The position numbers and the translations under genes were made by a program. A stretch of 64,000 nt of DNA from contig CM056744.1 in NCBI GenBank assembly GCA_029851415.1, forward strand, positions 66,458,172 through 66,522,171. Reading direction: 5' to 3'. The DNA comes from Eretmocerus hayati (taxonomy: Eukaryota > Arthropoda > Insecta > Hymenoptera > Aphelinidae). Shown one piece after another: positions 11,405-23,622 of this stretch. The notes under the pieces were generated by a model. The model saw nothing but the letters and a program-made list of their open reading frames with translations, did no database searches and was not told the DNA's origin. Numbering within the stretch: position 1 is the first letter of the stretch; each line of letters begins with the position of its first letter.

Positions 11405-11938
11405 GGTATCACATTGATCTGGGAAAGTTATAAACTGGATTCATATGTTCAACGTTTATCTGAAGTTGTTACTTCGTTCCAAGAGAGAGTTGAAGATCTC
11501 CTCGTCGTCCACGAGCAGTTAGATATCGACGTCAGATCCTTGGAAACGTGTCCTTATTCAGCAAATACCTTCGCGGATATCCTCGCAAAGATCCAAAAAT
11601 CAGTGGACGAACTGTCTTTAAAAAACTTTTCAAACCTCTGTCTATGGGTTATGAAGCTGGATGAAGACGTGGAGAATAATCTTGCGTCTCGACTTGAAGC
11701 TGGTATCAAATCTTGGACTGATGCTCTTTTAGGATTGAAGAAAGAGATCGATTATAGTATGGACACTGATGCACCAACTCAAGTCACATATAAACCAGGT
11801 GGTGATCCCAAAATTCAGAATCAATTACATGAAGTGAGGATCACGAATCAGATCATGTACCTATTCCCCAGCATAGAGGATGCAAGATTCCAAATCATGC
11901 AACAGTTCTTCGCTTGGCAGGCTATAGTCACGTCACAG
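11405..11938 (+). CDS. DYNC1H1: Cytoplasmic dynein heavy chain, tail exon
   Basis: This exon of 178 codons is open throughout and begins GITLIWESYKLDSYVQRL after a CATTCAATTCTAG acceptor. It encodes part of the N-terminal tail (DHC_N1 region) of cytoplasmic dynein 1 heavy chain, the microtubule minus-end motor. The tail mediates dimerisation and binding of intermediate chains. Motifs include VRSLETCPYS, MDTDAP, KPGGDPKIQN, HEVRITNQIMYL and FQIMQQFFAWQAIVTSQ, which match insect Dhc64C closely as I remember it. The exon ends at CAG followed by GTTGGT (11939), a weak donor; GTAACC at 11944 is an alternative. I found no later dynein exon in the remaining 52 kb. The next intron is therefore very large, or this is an isolated gene fragment. 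Confidence 0.85.
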
Positions 11939-12244
11939 GTTGGTAACCTTAATTACAACCGATTTTCCTTGGAACTTAGTTATCGTGTAGTCATAGTCTC
12001 TCTAGGATGCTCCATGAGCACAAAACACAGACCGACAGAATGAGGTAAGGACACTTCTTCCGTTGAATCCGACAATCTTATTAGTTTCCCAGACACCGTC
12101 AAATTTTCGAGAAGAATTACGAACGAAATCTTCTGGAGTCAGATATTAGATTATTGACCTCGGATTCTGAACGAAAAGGGAATTCTACATCCAAACATAG
12201 AATTCTGGAAACATCCATCCCCGAAGGGTGAACCTGATCTGGTA

Positions 12245-12500
12245 ACCAGATCATGATCTGGAGAGATTCGTGATCGAGCACTGAATTTGGTACTCGTGAT
12301 TTGAAATTGAGTGTGGTACTCGTGATCGAGAACTATGTGATACTCGCGATCGAGAACTCAATGTGGTATTTGTGATTTCGAGCTCAATGTGGTCCTTGTA
12401 ATCGAGAGCTCTAGTGGTACTGTACGTGTTACTCGTGATTGAGAACTTGAATATGGTACCCGTGATCAAAAATTTGATCTGGTCCTCGCGATTCATAACT
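12245..12500 (+). repeat. Minisatellite, unit about 28-35 bp
   Basis: Degenerate copies of GTGGTACTCGTGATCGAGAA with a short AT-rich spacer repeat about eight times. The same unit resumes at 13466-13560 and then appears inverted at 13575-13745 (GATCACGAGTACCACATTCA). It forms the shoulders of the surrounding foldback structure. Confidence 0.8.
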
Positions 12501-12507
12501 CTACGTG

Positions 12508-13465
12508 GGACTCCACACCTCGCTTCAAGCTGCAATAAGTACCACTACACTGACACTCAAATCCACCTATGAGGTGTTTTTCAGAAGATTCTACACAGTA
12601 AGGATCCGTTTCGACCTAAATCGTACCGGTTCACGCCTCAAAATGGCGAGTAGAATCATTTTTCCCGTGTATAAGTATATCGAGGACCATTTCGAAAAAT
12701 TTGCGATCTCGCTATTTTTCCTCATTAATCTTTCGATACTTCAAAAACTGCCCGTTTTATTGACAAATGTGTGGAGATACTTTTTGTAGAGCTTTGAAAG
12801 ATCTAAAAAATCTTGCTCTGAAAGTTTCTCAAACGATGCGTCTTTCTCGAGTTGTGAGGCGACTTTATTACACGTTTGATGGGTTTTCAAATATTCCCAT
12901 GGTACATCATATGTCGAACTTCACATCTTCAACATACTATGGAACACCGGAAGATTCTCTTGAGTTGTATTAAGCAGAATTTCGATAACTGATGAAGAAA
13001 AGTTTCCTGAATCATCCTCCAACATTGCAAAAGTGGCTAGGAATATGAAATTTGAGACATGAAATATCTCAAAATCCATGAAACTTGTCATAAAGACGCC
13101 TCTTAACTCTAAGTAGACGCATCGTTGGAGAAATTTACAGGGCATGTTTTTCCAGATTCTCGAAAGTTCTACAAAAAATTTCTCTATTCTCTAGATTCTC
13201 GAAAGTTCTACACATTTCTCGATAAAACGGGCCATTTCTGAGTTATCAGAAGATTAATAAAGAAATATGTCAAAGTCGCCAATTTATCGGAATGTGCCTT
13301 CATGTACTCATACACGAGAAAAATTATTTTATTCGCCATTTTCAGGCGTGAACCGATACGATTTAGGTCGCAACGGATTCTCACTTTGTAGGATCTTCTG
13401 GAAACACCCTGTAGGTGGATTTTGGTGTTAGTTTTGTGATACTTATCGCAGCTTGAAGCGAGGTG
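12508..13465. repeat. Nested palindrome with ~430-bp arms
   Basis: The left arm from ACACCTCGCTTCAAGCTGC (12512) and the right arm ending GCAGCTTGAAGCGAGGTGT (13466) are reverse complements. Similarity continues inward to about 12930 and 13030. It splits the minisatellite of the left shoulder and has no counterpart on the right side, so it most likely inserted after the larger element formed. Confidence 0.75.
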
Positions 13466-13745
13466 TGACTCGTGACTATGGATTGAATGTGGTACTCATG
13501 ATCGTGAACTAAATGAGGTACTCGTGATTGAGAATTCAATGTGGTACACGTGATTCAGAATTCGTGATGAGAACTGCATAGAGTTTTTGATCACGAGTAC
13601 CACATCCGAGTTCTCAATCATGAGTACCACGTTCAGCACCACTGAATCGGGCGAACAGCATTGAGTTCTGGATCACGAGTACCACATTCAGTTGTCGGTC
13701 ATGAGCACCAAATTGAGTTCAGGTTCACGAGGACCACATTGTAAG
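13466..13745. repeat. Minisatellite in both orientations
   Basis: Forward copies (about 13490-13560) are followed directly by reverse copies (about 13575-13745) of the GTACTCGTGAT unit, so this short stretch is itself a local palindrome. Confidence 0.7.
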
Positions 13746-16070
13746 CAAGCGGGAAATGGCCAGAACGTCACTCCGTTAACGAAATAGCGACCACAGACGA
13801 CCTACTCGCTAGGAAAGGTCTTACTTTATGTTTCAGAGGGTGCTGAATACAAATATGAACTTTGTCTCCCTCTAAAATTGGGGGAACCATGTCAAAATCG
13901 ACTTCCTGGGTGAGAATGAGAAGTTGGAAATTTGAGAATTTTCGTGTGCACGTCACTTGATCTCCGATGCGGATGATTTTATCTCCTTCAAATTTTGAAT
14001 GTACCATCTTTAACTCATTCCGAAGGCATTCAAACTATTCCGGAGTCTTCGAAGCATTTCCCGCCTCTTAAGGAAACTTTTGGAAAATTTTCCTCTGAAA
14101 TCGTCATATTCATCCTCAAAAGCAAAATTTGAGTAAAAAATCTCTCAGAATCACATTCTCTCCCATACGATTCCAAAGTCGATGACCTGATGAAGTTTTC
14201 CGCATATTTTTTAGATCAGGAAATTCAACGAGGGGAACTGTCACGACTTCCGATACGAAGGCTCCGCCGAACGAGGCTAGCGTGGGCCTAGTGTGATGAC
14301 TTCTGAGCGTGCTACTCGTATAATGAGATGTCTTGATGTTTACTGAGGTTTTCGAACCCGCTCAATCGATTCCGCTAGGTATCTTGATCGAAGAACGTAG
14401 CGTTTGATCGTTAATAACGATTCTTATTGCAAACAGTTTTTGGCAATTATTTAAAAAAATCTTCCGTTTCACGGAAAAACACGTAATACCAAAGTTGTAG
14501 AACTTGAAATTCCGTACAAAGGTTTCTACAAGTTTCCCAGGAAATCCAAGCCTGAGCCAAGAAAAACGTGGAAACGCTAATGCTCGAACATGATATGGTC
14601 TGATACGGGTCGCGTTATACAGCGTTATTGGATTCGTAGGCACCGTAATGAATCCCATTCTATGGCTCAATAATCACAATCATTTTGAAGAGACACGAAT
14701 GCACTTGGAAATTTTCACGATTCGGTCGTGAAAACCCCGGACCATTTTGAGCTCGATCAAGGGGATGAGTAATGCTTGTTGCTATACGCTACGCTATGTG
14801 AGGAGATTGCTACAGTTAGTGCATGGAGATCCAAAATCAGATATTCAAGAGTCGTGGTATGTGTAAGCGGTCACCTTGTACGCCATCGTTCACTTTTTGA
14901 GATGCTTCGGTTAGTTTTGTCATTAATTGTCACAATGGCCGCAGCGGATCCATGATAAGCGCTGCATAAGCCGCCTGGTAGCTCGCGTCATGTATGTGCG
15001 AGAGCGTTTACACGTTTTTCTTGGCTCGGACTTGGATTTTCCAGGAAACTTGTGCGAATCTCATTTGTGGATAACTTCAAGATCTATGACTTTGGTCCTC
15101 TCTTTTTCCGTGAAAATTTATATTTTTCGAGATAATCGACAAAAGCTGTAATTTTGCAACGAAAATTGGTATTAACAATCGAACGCTACGTTTTTTCAGC
15201 AAAATATCTAGCGAAATCGAATCAGCGGGTTAGAAAACCTCAGTGAACATCAAGACATATCTTAAAATACGAGAAACGTGCTCAAAAGCCATCACACTAG
15301 GACTACGCTAGTCTCGTTCGTCAGAGTCTTCGTATCAAGAGTCGTGACACTTTTCCCTCATTGAATTCCCCGATCTGAAAACTATGCAAAAATCTTCCCC
15401 AGGTCATCAACTTTGGAATCGTTTGGGAGAGAATGCGATTCTGAAGAATTTGTCACTCAACCTTTGCCTTCGAAGATGAATATGACGATTCCAAAGGGAT
15501 ATTTTCCAAAAATTTCCCAAGGGGGTGGGAAGTCTGTTCAAGACTTCGGTCTAGTGTTAATTCCTTCCGAATAAGCTCATAGAGGTATCCCCAAAATTTC
15601 CAGGAGATATATTCATCAACCTCGGAGATCTAGCGAGGTGTACACGGGAATCTTGAGAATCTCGAATTTCTCATCTTCACCTAAATAGTTGTTTCTCACA
15701 TGGCTCCCCCAATTTTAGAGGAAAACAGAGTCCATATTCGTATTCAGCACCCTCGGAAACATGAAGCAAGACCTTTTCTAGTGAGTGAGTCGTCCATGAT
15801 CACTCAACTGTAATTTCGGTCCATTTCCCGCTTGCCTATTGAGTACTCGACCGCGAGTGTCACCTGGGTTACTGGATCAGGATCACCACTGGAAGTGCAA
15901 TTGTTCAAAAGTCCATATTCAGACGTAGGATTCTCCTCTTTCAGAATTTAAGACGAAGAATCCGATATCCGGATCCAAAAAATTTCGTGTGCGATCTTTT
16001 CAAGATTTTGGGATGTCCGTTGGGAACCGATATCATTCCCGGATCAAGAGCATGATTCTACGTGGAAATG

Positions 16071-19000
16071 TGTTGATCTGATCTCTGGAGAAGGGTTTCT
16101 TCGTCATCATGTCAGCTTGCGTAAGCCTCCATTAGAATATCTCTCCCATCGGCGTCGGTGAAAATGGATTGATCTAGAATCCCCCCTTGGGTCTCGATAC
16201 ACAATTCGGCAGGACTCGTTCCAGGCGAACATGGATACGTCTCGTTAGAGATATGATTCTAACCTTAGACAATATCTATGAGTCTACACGCCCTAACATG
16301 TAACAGTGCAGTTGAAGTGATACTTTCGTACAGATACAACATTTCTTGAGTTATGTTGTGACGTGGTATTTCAACCATCATAACTCTTTTATATTCAACG
16401 GGACTCTTTTCCTAAAATGCAGGAAATACGCGCGCGAACGGCGAAACTACTCCAAAAATTCAGCTCCTCCGTGGTCACGTCCGCAGCACAGCATCACTTA
16501 CCGTGCCAACACTTGAAAATCGAAAGGGAGGGGGAGCACACGCGAAATGATGAATCGAATATTCATCATAGAAATAATTGGCTTCTATTCTTAACGCTTC
16601 TTCTGCGCGGCGATACATGAATTTACACATATATTAAGTCCGACAATGGTCCACGTACTTCTAGTATTCCACAAAAATCAACTTATAAATCATCAAAAAT
16701 TTTCTCTGAATTTTCCTGAAGATAATACACTTCACATAGGCCATGATTTGTCCAAATCACTCACCGAATCCACCTGTACTCCGTAAAGCACAGCTTTTCC
16801 GGTCCCTTCTCCCATAATTGTCTCAAGACAGATTGCTCCAAAATTCTCTTGTCCAAAATGGCCGCCCAACAGCCCTCGATACACGCGCGCAACGACAAAC
16901 GTCCAAGATGTCTTGTGCTCCGATGCCTTGAAGCCACCGATGCCCTCTCGTCCCACGCGCTCGAGCAATAGGTGCACGATCACACACCTGGCTCGTTGTC
17001 CACTCTTCGATTGTCGAACTATCAACGCACGTACGCCTACTTCGAGGCATCCTATGCACGACCGCGCTCAAGAAATCCACAAGTCCGCTGCTCCCAATAG
17101 TCCACGTGACGCGGTTGATGCCCGGGTCCTCAAGTGCTCTAATCCCACTTGCGTACGTCTATCATAGATGTCTTGTCCACGTCTGCACACTGCACCAGCT
17201 ACCGAGGTCCTGCGGGAGTCCGGTCTATCCGCAGGCCCGACGATTGCCCTCCGACGCGCGAGGGTCTTCGAATATTCGCAACGAGAGATTCACATAAAAA
17301 TGGGCAAGACCACTCACCATTTCTGTGTCCATCTCGTCCGCTGCGGATCCTTAAGTCAGCAGTTGCAGCTCCCAATCCTGATCCTCGAGTCCGTTTTAGT
17401 CCTCATGCTGTTCGATAGACTTCCTGGGGCTCTGCCCCGTAGGGTAGAGATGCCCCGGCCACGCGGCCGTTGCTCTGATTTTCGGCAGCTCGAAGCACAC
17501 GCGCTCTGCTCAGCAACTACTATTCAACTGACTAAATGTCCGACTTTTCTCGTCCGCTGGCTCTTCGTCTTCACTCGGGGAAGAAAGCTCGATTGGTCAA
17601 CCAGAATAACCATTAGCGCCAACTGGTAATTACTGCACGCGTACACCACAACAAGTCCAAATACACGTCCGAATATACCTACATCTAGTCCGTGTTGCAG
17701 CAGTATAACTATATACTCGCGGCCGTCCGTAGTATAACGATGTGGAGTCCGTATGGCAGCAGTATATCTATATATACGTTCTGCATTGTCTCAGTGCATC
17801 ATACTTGGGTATCCATACCCATACATAATCGTCTGATCGTCTGCAAGCCCCAATTTGTACGAGCGGCCGATATCCAGGTACTCGTCCGTAGGAATTCCGT
17901 AGCCACGGCTGCCCAGGTGTGGCCCTGATTTGCATGTCCACAGCGCTGCCGCACCTCGTCTGCCACCACCAGTCAGCTGTCTGCAGTCTGTGTTTACACA
18001 CGCCTTGTATACGCTCACTGTCGTCTCTGTCCTCTGGCGGGTCGCCCGGGCTCAACAGCGTCCGTGTACCGGTCACCGAGGCCATAAGTGACCACTCTAG
18101 TGCAGTATGGATAGTGCGCGGGAGTGCGGTCCACCAAGAGCACAATTCACATGTGCAACGGGTGCTGTGCGTATAACCTTACCCCAATGCCCGTGGCTGG
18201 CGGCATGTGTGCTTGACCGGGCTGCGGCATATGGGGCAGTTGCCCGGATGGCCAGCTGCCCGGAAACCGCATCATCAACGGCCACGTTCCCGCTGTATCG
18301 CGATATAGATAAGTGTTCAAGCCTTGCACTCTCGCTCGCCCGCGACAGTCTTGTCCATCATCCCCGTTGTCCTGGTCTGTCCGGGTCTATCTCTCCGCCT
18401 CGGGGCACAATATACTCGAATCCCACATGAAACGGGCTGGAAAGGTTCAAAATAAGAGCCTGCTAGGACACAATAGTCGTAAAAAGCTCTAAAACCTGTC
18501 CAGCTGTAAGCTTTTGCTGTCCGTCGGCTGCTAGTCCCGGCAGCCACCTATGGTGTGGATACAGCGGCTGGCCAGAGTGTAGGAGGGGTTGCCTATACGT
18601 AGGCATGCCCACACCTGCAGCAGCCCATCGCTCGCCGTTGTCGTCCTCTCGAGCCAGCACCTCAACAGAAGAGGAAGTATTGGGCGTCAATACTTGTCTT
18701 TTGAGTTTGCTGGCTCGAGACGGCGACGAGAGATTTTTGAAATTTCGGCTGTGACGGTTCACCCGTCACAATGTTTGGTATTATGTCGTATCCATCAGAC
18801 CTCCACCTTCTTTCCAAAGTCTCTCAAGAGTGACTCGAAGTGAAGATCTTGTAAATACAACAATTATCTGATGTCAAAACAGAATTTAGGTGACCAGATG
18901 ACGCCCTCCCGCCTCCCCAAGTAGTTCTACAGGAACAAATTCTGATATCTTTCACGGAAACCCCTCATTTCTCACTCCAACTCCTGATTAAGTGGTGAAT

Positions 19001-19250
19001 TTGATATAGAGTAATTTTCCGAGTTACCCTTATTTACCACGAGAGGTCGTTCCCATAGCCTAAGACATCGGAGTCTCACCCGATATCCCTGGATCATCTA
19101 GTCGATCAAACCAAGGATCATCTGGCTTCGCGATGATCTATGCTTTTCAAAAACAACGAGGAAAAAATTTCCCGTGAGCGGAGTATTCAAATACACTCAG
19201 CCAACAAAAAAATCACGTTTTAAAGGCGGTACTATGCTCTGTTTTAAGCT
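16071..19250. other. No gene recognised, partly GC-rich
   Basis: Bases 16.8-18.8 kb are GC-richer and carry overlapping ORFs of 60-150 codons on both strands (for example 17168-17629 plus and 17768-18145 minus). None shows a domain, motif or splice pattern I can support. Around 17695-17775 there is a short imperfect repeat of GCAGCAGTAT and GTCCGTA. Confidence 0.4.
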
Positions 19251-19252
19251 AC

Positions 19253-19365
19253 TTTGTCAGGATTTTCCCCTAAGCCATCTTGGATGTTAAATGACTGTTC
19301 CTTCAGTGGTTATCTCAACCACTGGAGGAACGGTTATTTTACATCCAACAAAGCTCCCTGACGTG
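19253..19365. other. Stable hairpin of about 70-110 nt
   Basis: The arm TTCCTTCAGTGGTT (ending 19316) pairs with AACCACTGGAGGAA across a 5-nt loop ATCTC. The stem extends outward through TTGGATGTTAAATGAC against GTTATTTTACATCCAA with a few mismatches, and weakly to TCAGG/CCTGA. Size and mismatch pattern resemble a microRNA precursor or a tiny hairpin transposon; the very short loop favours the latter. Confidence 0.5.
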
Positions 19366-19802
19366 CAAAAAGACCGGGAATTTGGTTTCCACGCCGGTAA
19401 ATACACGAAAAAATCGTAGCCTAGTCGATGAGACATTCCCACCCCAGGGATTCGTTCCTCAGTCTCATGATTGGAACTCTTGGAGTAGTTCTACATCCTC
19501 GCCAAATTCTACTCCACCCCGTTCTGTTTGCATGCTTGGACATACATAGTTCGTCATCATGAGACAATGGGCCCCGTGGGGCATACCTCGTTAGTCCAGC
19601 ATCTGTGTAATATGTTGTGGGAAACTATGGAGTATGGAATACGAAACACAAAATATGTGGACTATGTACGAGAATATGAGATACAAACAATGGGGAGTTG
19701 GTGAGATTTCCGATGGCGTTCAGGCACCGATCTTCAATTCGTGGAATCCTAGTAACTTTTGCAGATTGTTGATACGCAAACTTAAAATTTTCCTGTTCGA
19801 AA

Positions 19803-20003
19803 AGTGACTCTGGTATTCATAGTCGTTTCTAAACAAAGGGTTAGAGTTTGATCCGCGGTTTAGGCGCTGTAGTCGGTGCGGCGAATAGATGAACTAAAGT
19901 CTCTGCACCATACCAGTGCAGCAGATCACCAAAGACAGCGCCTAAACCGCGGATCAAACTCCAACCCTCGGTTTAGAAATGACTATGAATACCAGAGTGA
20001 GTG
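19803..20003. repeat. Hairpin MITE-like element, arms about 70 bp
   Basis: The left arm 19803-19873 (GTGACTCTGGTATTCATAGT ... GGTTTAGGCGCTGT) is a near-perfect reverse complement of 19935-20003 (ACAGCGCCTAAACCGCGG ... ATGAATACCAGAGT). A ~60-nt unpaired centre separates the arms. It abuts, and may have inserted into, the decayed LINE fragment to its right. Confidence 0.8.
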
Positions 20004-20009
20004 CTCATA

Positions 20010-20710
20010 ATCCAACAGGCTCTCAGGTAAGAATCAGATGCATCTACTGATCGTTGTCGCATGAGCCAATCATTGTGGTCCTGGACCAAGAGGTGGTCGA
20101 GTAGTTGCCGTTTGAATCGCTCATGAGAAGTTTCATGATTCGTGAGGGCGCAAATGATTGGTTCAAAACCTACGTTCATGCAGTTCGATACATCATGCCG
20201 CTTCCTTCTCACGCCTGGCTGATTGTCTGAGAGACGTGGCCTCAGCCATGAGGATGAATTTGGGACGAAGGTATTCCGTCAGGTTTGATTCAATGACAGA
20301 GAAAGCTAGTTCGCCCGATAAGTTTCCTATACGACGCTCAGCACATAGCCATCCTAGAACTAATCGATATAGCGTTACGTGCGAACGCCATGAGATATCC
20401 CCATAGATGAAATGCATCCATGCATCGTGAAGGCGGTGGAGTACCAGGCTCTGGATAAGTTCTTCTCGAGAACTTGGGAAAAAGAACGCCTTAGAACTCG
20501 GAGTGGATATAGAGAGCTGTGAACTCTCTTTGATATCTCTCCGATTTGGGAACCCAATCCAGGCAACGGGTGATGTGGACCCCTAAAATCTTCATAGTCT
20601 TCGAGAAAAGTATTGTGGTACTCAAAATATTGAATTGTCGAATTCCATCAAGACGAATGGTAGATATGTACTTCTCACTCCCTAGTATCATGACCATTGT
20701 TTTGCTTTCT
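20010..20710 (-). pseudogene. Decayed CR1/Jockey-like RT fragment (copy V)
   Basis: On the minus strand two short frames keep LINE reverse transcriptase C-terminal text: MVMILGSEKYISTIRLDG with KILGVHITRCLDW (20491-20697), then FIYGDISWRSHVTLYRLVLG with WLCAERR (20193-20417). The order and wording match the thumb and post-RT region of copy E (IRFIYGNIPR...WLSAESRRE). Frameshifts and stops separate the pieces. Neither a 3' tail nor a flanking (TC)n is preserved. Confidence 0.6.
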
Positions 20711-20913
20711 CTAAAGAGAAAGCTTTGTTTTCACCCCAGCAAAATTTTGATCAAATTTTCCACTAAAACCAATATTTTCTTCAATAAAATTCCGTTTATC
20801 TGAAACAGCCTTAGACCATTCTCTTCCTCTCGCCAAAATCTATCAATTGTAGGTAACACTTTTCCTCCTAATGGCCTTCCAAATCCGTCAGAGACTCATC
20901 TTTGCACCCCTTT

Positions 20914-20935
20914 GTCTGTGTGTGTGTGTGTGTGT
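20914..20935. repeat. (TG)n microsatellite
   Basis: About eleven TG units, not associated with any element end. Confidence 0.9.
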
Positions 20936-21239
20936 TGTTTTCTATCGGACACGCTTTCTCTTTTACTGTTCCTTATATCAATTTTTGGCTTTCTACAAGT
21001 TGTACAGAATCCAATTTCTGAGAGCCAAGTGATTTAGCAGCTTTCAGCTCCCAGTCAAATTTGATCCATGGGGCAATATTTCCGGCACAAGAAAGTAATG
21101 GATTCTCCTCGAAATTTCCGAATCGATCATCCGATGCGGGTTTAGAAGCTCTTCGAGTTTCCAAGATCAATTTCTTCCCCTTCGGATTCTTCGTTTAGAA
21201 TATCTTGTCAGCATAAATTCGGGGAAATACCGATGATCG

Positions 21240-21370
21240 TGATCAACAAGAATCAGATAACTTCGAGAAAAATGAAAAAAATTGAACTTCTCGGGATTTG
21301 AACTCAAGTCACCTCCGAGTGCAACAAAAAAATGCCCGCCGCGTGCCTTGAGCCTCACGGCTACCATTAA
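21240..21370 (-). repeat. Possible tRNA-derived SINE fragment
   Basis: On the minus strand GGTAGCCGTGAGGCTCAAGG resembles a Pol III A box. About 45 nt later GAGTTCAAATCCCGAG resembles a B box followed by an acceptor-like end. The spacing fits a tRNA-like head, but stem pairing is poor. It may be a tRNA-derived SINE or tRNA pseudogene. Confidence 0.3.
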
Positions 21371-21725
21371 TGTTTATCGGAGACACCCAAACCTTACATA
21401 TGAACTGATGGCCCCTGTTGGGGCTCGTGTTTGATTGTTCTATAACGGCCATTGCCTCTCCTCACGTATAAACTACGATCCATCTGTCATCCTCTGGATT
21501 ACCTCCATCCACGTTAGCTCAGATTTGGTTGAACAAGTATATTTATTCATCACATCGATAACCAGATCTACATGTAATCGATCTCCAATAAACCGAAATA
21601 CCTCATGCTCAAGTTGGATTGCCTGGCAGAATCACCACTAGGATAAAATCACATAAGGTTTTTATTTTGATAAATTGATTACTCTCACAAAATTGTAATC
21701 CGCACACCTAATTAAAATCTACCTT

Positions 21726-22272
21726 TGGTTGCGTAGATTTTCATCGTGCGCTAGCCTTTTATGTTCATATTATATTTTTTTTCTCATATTTTGGTTTAGA
21801 CTATTCAAACCTAATGCTTTCAAACGGTCAAACGCACACATCCATATGTGTGTACATAGTCACATCGCGTGATCTATAGTTTGCGGCTTGCATCCACGAG
21901 ACAGCTCGGCGACAACGGCGGTTTCGGGACTTTTCGCGAGCCCATTCAGTTACGTGCTCAACAGCGCACGGGAGAGTTGGCCCTCGATATCTGCCTCTCT
22001 CCCCTCGATTTTCCCGCCTTCTGCGAAATCGAGTAATTTTCACCTCGGCGAAGACGGACTCATTATTTCAATTTTGTACATAGTTTTCTCACATAATTCT
22101 GAGTATTTCATCGCGTGCTTTTCAGTTAGTTTAGACCAGGTCTTCCTGAATAAAGACTCTGATTTTTCTATAATTAAACCCGCGAGCGGAATCATTCTGT
22201 GAAATCCGATCCGACTTTCCTCCTCCGCTCTTGTGAGTGCAAGTTGGCAATTTTTCAGAACTTGCACCACCA
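21726..22272 (+). repeat. 5' LTR of the BEL/Pao-type element
   Basis: 547 bp, TG...CA ends. It contains GAATAAAGACTCTG near 22150, a likely polyadenylation signal. Aligned by eye with the 3' LTR it shows scattered substitutions and small indels (for example CATCCATATG against CATACATATG). Confidence 0.85.
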
Positions 22273-23622
22273 TTTTCCGGTCCTTCGAGCCGGATGATCT
22301 GTGCTTAGGATCATTCGGCCGAGGAAGTCGGTTCCGGGAATCAGCGATCTTGGCGCGCCAAATGTATCGGCGCGAATTTGAGTCCGTCTCGCGGTTGCGA
22401 TCGCCTTCGAGATTCGTGTCCGCGAGTGCACCAGTGATCAGTGCAGTGATCTTGTGGCTAAGACAATTGACGCAATTCATCGCGTCAAGAGCCCTCGGCA
22501 TCCTAGTGGGAGGAGTCTCTCGGCCACCTGGTGCACTTCGTCGAGGGAAGTGCGCTGCATCAACGGGCCTGCGCTCCTGCAGTCGACCGGCTCGCGCGCG
22601 AGACCTCCGGCCTAGACAAGCATTCATTGGAGCCATCGTCTGGGAGCTGGTGCGACGTCGAGCAGCATCTTCTTGGCCTGCAAGTCCCCACTCCAAGCGT
22701 CATTGGCATCGTTGCTGAGCCGAGCAGCCCGCGCAAAGTTTAGAAGCGGTTAGCGGTGCAGGGGGAGAGCTGCGGCTATGGTGGGAGTCATCGGCATTGC
22801 GCCATACCCATCCATCCGTCAAGTTCTTGGTGTGCCAGAGCATGTATTAGTGATGTATCGATACATACATTTGATGTTCATACGTCTCTTGCACTGACCA
22901 TATCCTTTTCTCGCGTACTGCCAGCGCTATTCCTTGCCCTCGCAGCCTTCTCCTACACCCTCTTGCAATTCGTGACAGTTCCTCGCGCTCTCGCGACAAA
23001 CAGCTGCCTCTCAGCTGACTTATAAAACGTGTGTCTGTATCTACCTATTCGTTGTTTCTAAGCTCATCCATACGCGCATTGAGAGCTTGCCATTTTCGAC
23101 GCGCATTTTTCCTCGATTGCCGGGATTCTATGCACACGACGGGCATGCAATGCACACATGGCGAGATCCCAAACCTCGTAATTTCATTTTCATCATGCCG
23201 CTTCCAGGCTTCTCATGTGCATCAACGGCTGCATTCCGTTCTGTTCTGTTCCTGCTCACCTGTTTGCGACTTGAGAATGTCGATAATATGTAATGCACGT
23301 ACACCTTTCCAATCGCCGGGATTTCGAGCGCGAAACAGATGTGTAGCTTACGATGTTGGGAAATATTTTTGATATCACTTCCTGATATTAACTTGAGTCG
23401 ATGTAGATACGTCACATTGACTCACTTTTGATTCCTCTACTCAAAGAGGTCAATTTTCATTCCATCCTTGCTCTATATCGTATATTCTCCTAAAACTCGT
23501 AGGAATCGCGCGTATTACCGAGTGGTATTAGCCTCCCTGCAGCTACGATATTTCATGCGCGTCGGATGCACTTTTTTCATATTCGTACTCTGCTTCGTAG
23601 TGCACATTGATTAGTCGAAATC

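Larger units (their letters stand above)
12050..16070. mobile_element. Giant foldback element, about 4 kb
   Basis: The outer left arm (about 12050-12245) pairs with about 15870-16070, for example CCTCGGATTCTGAACG at 12158 with a reverse-complement match near 15950. The main arms 13743-14700 and 14870-15835 are imperfect reverse complements over about 1 kb; GCAAGCGGGAAATGG at 13745 answers CCATTTCCCGCTTGC at 15835. Arms are separated from the outer ends by a GTGGTACTCGTGAT minisatellite. The left side also holds a second palindrome (12508-13465) that the right side lacks. No protein is recognised inside. If the dynein gene is intact, the element lies in its intron. Confidence 0.7.

Noticed and set aside
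17168..18762. Group of ORFs in a GC-richer region
   Set aside because: Overlapping frames on both strands, no recognisable domain, no splice pattern; consistent with composition alone.
22040..22696. 218-codon ORF on the minus strand
   Set aside because: It is antisense to the 5' LTR and leader of the BEL/Pao-type element and is basic, low-complexity text without a recognisable domain.
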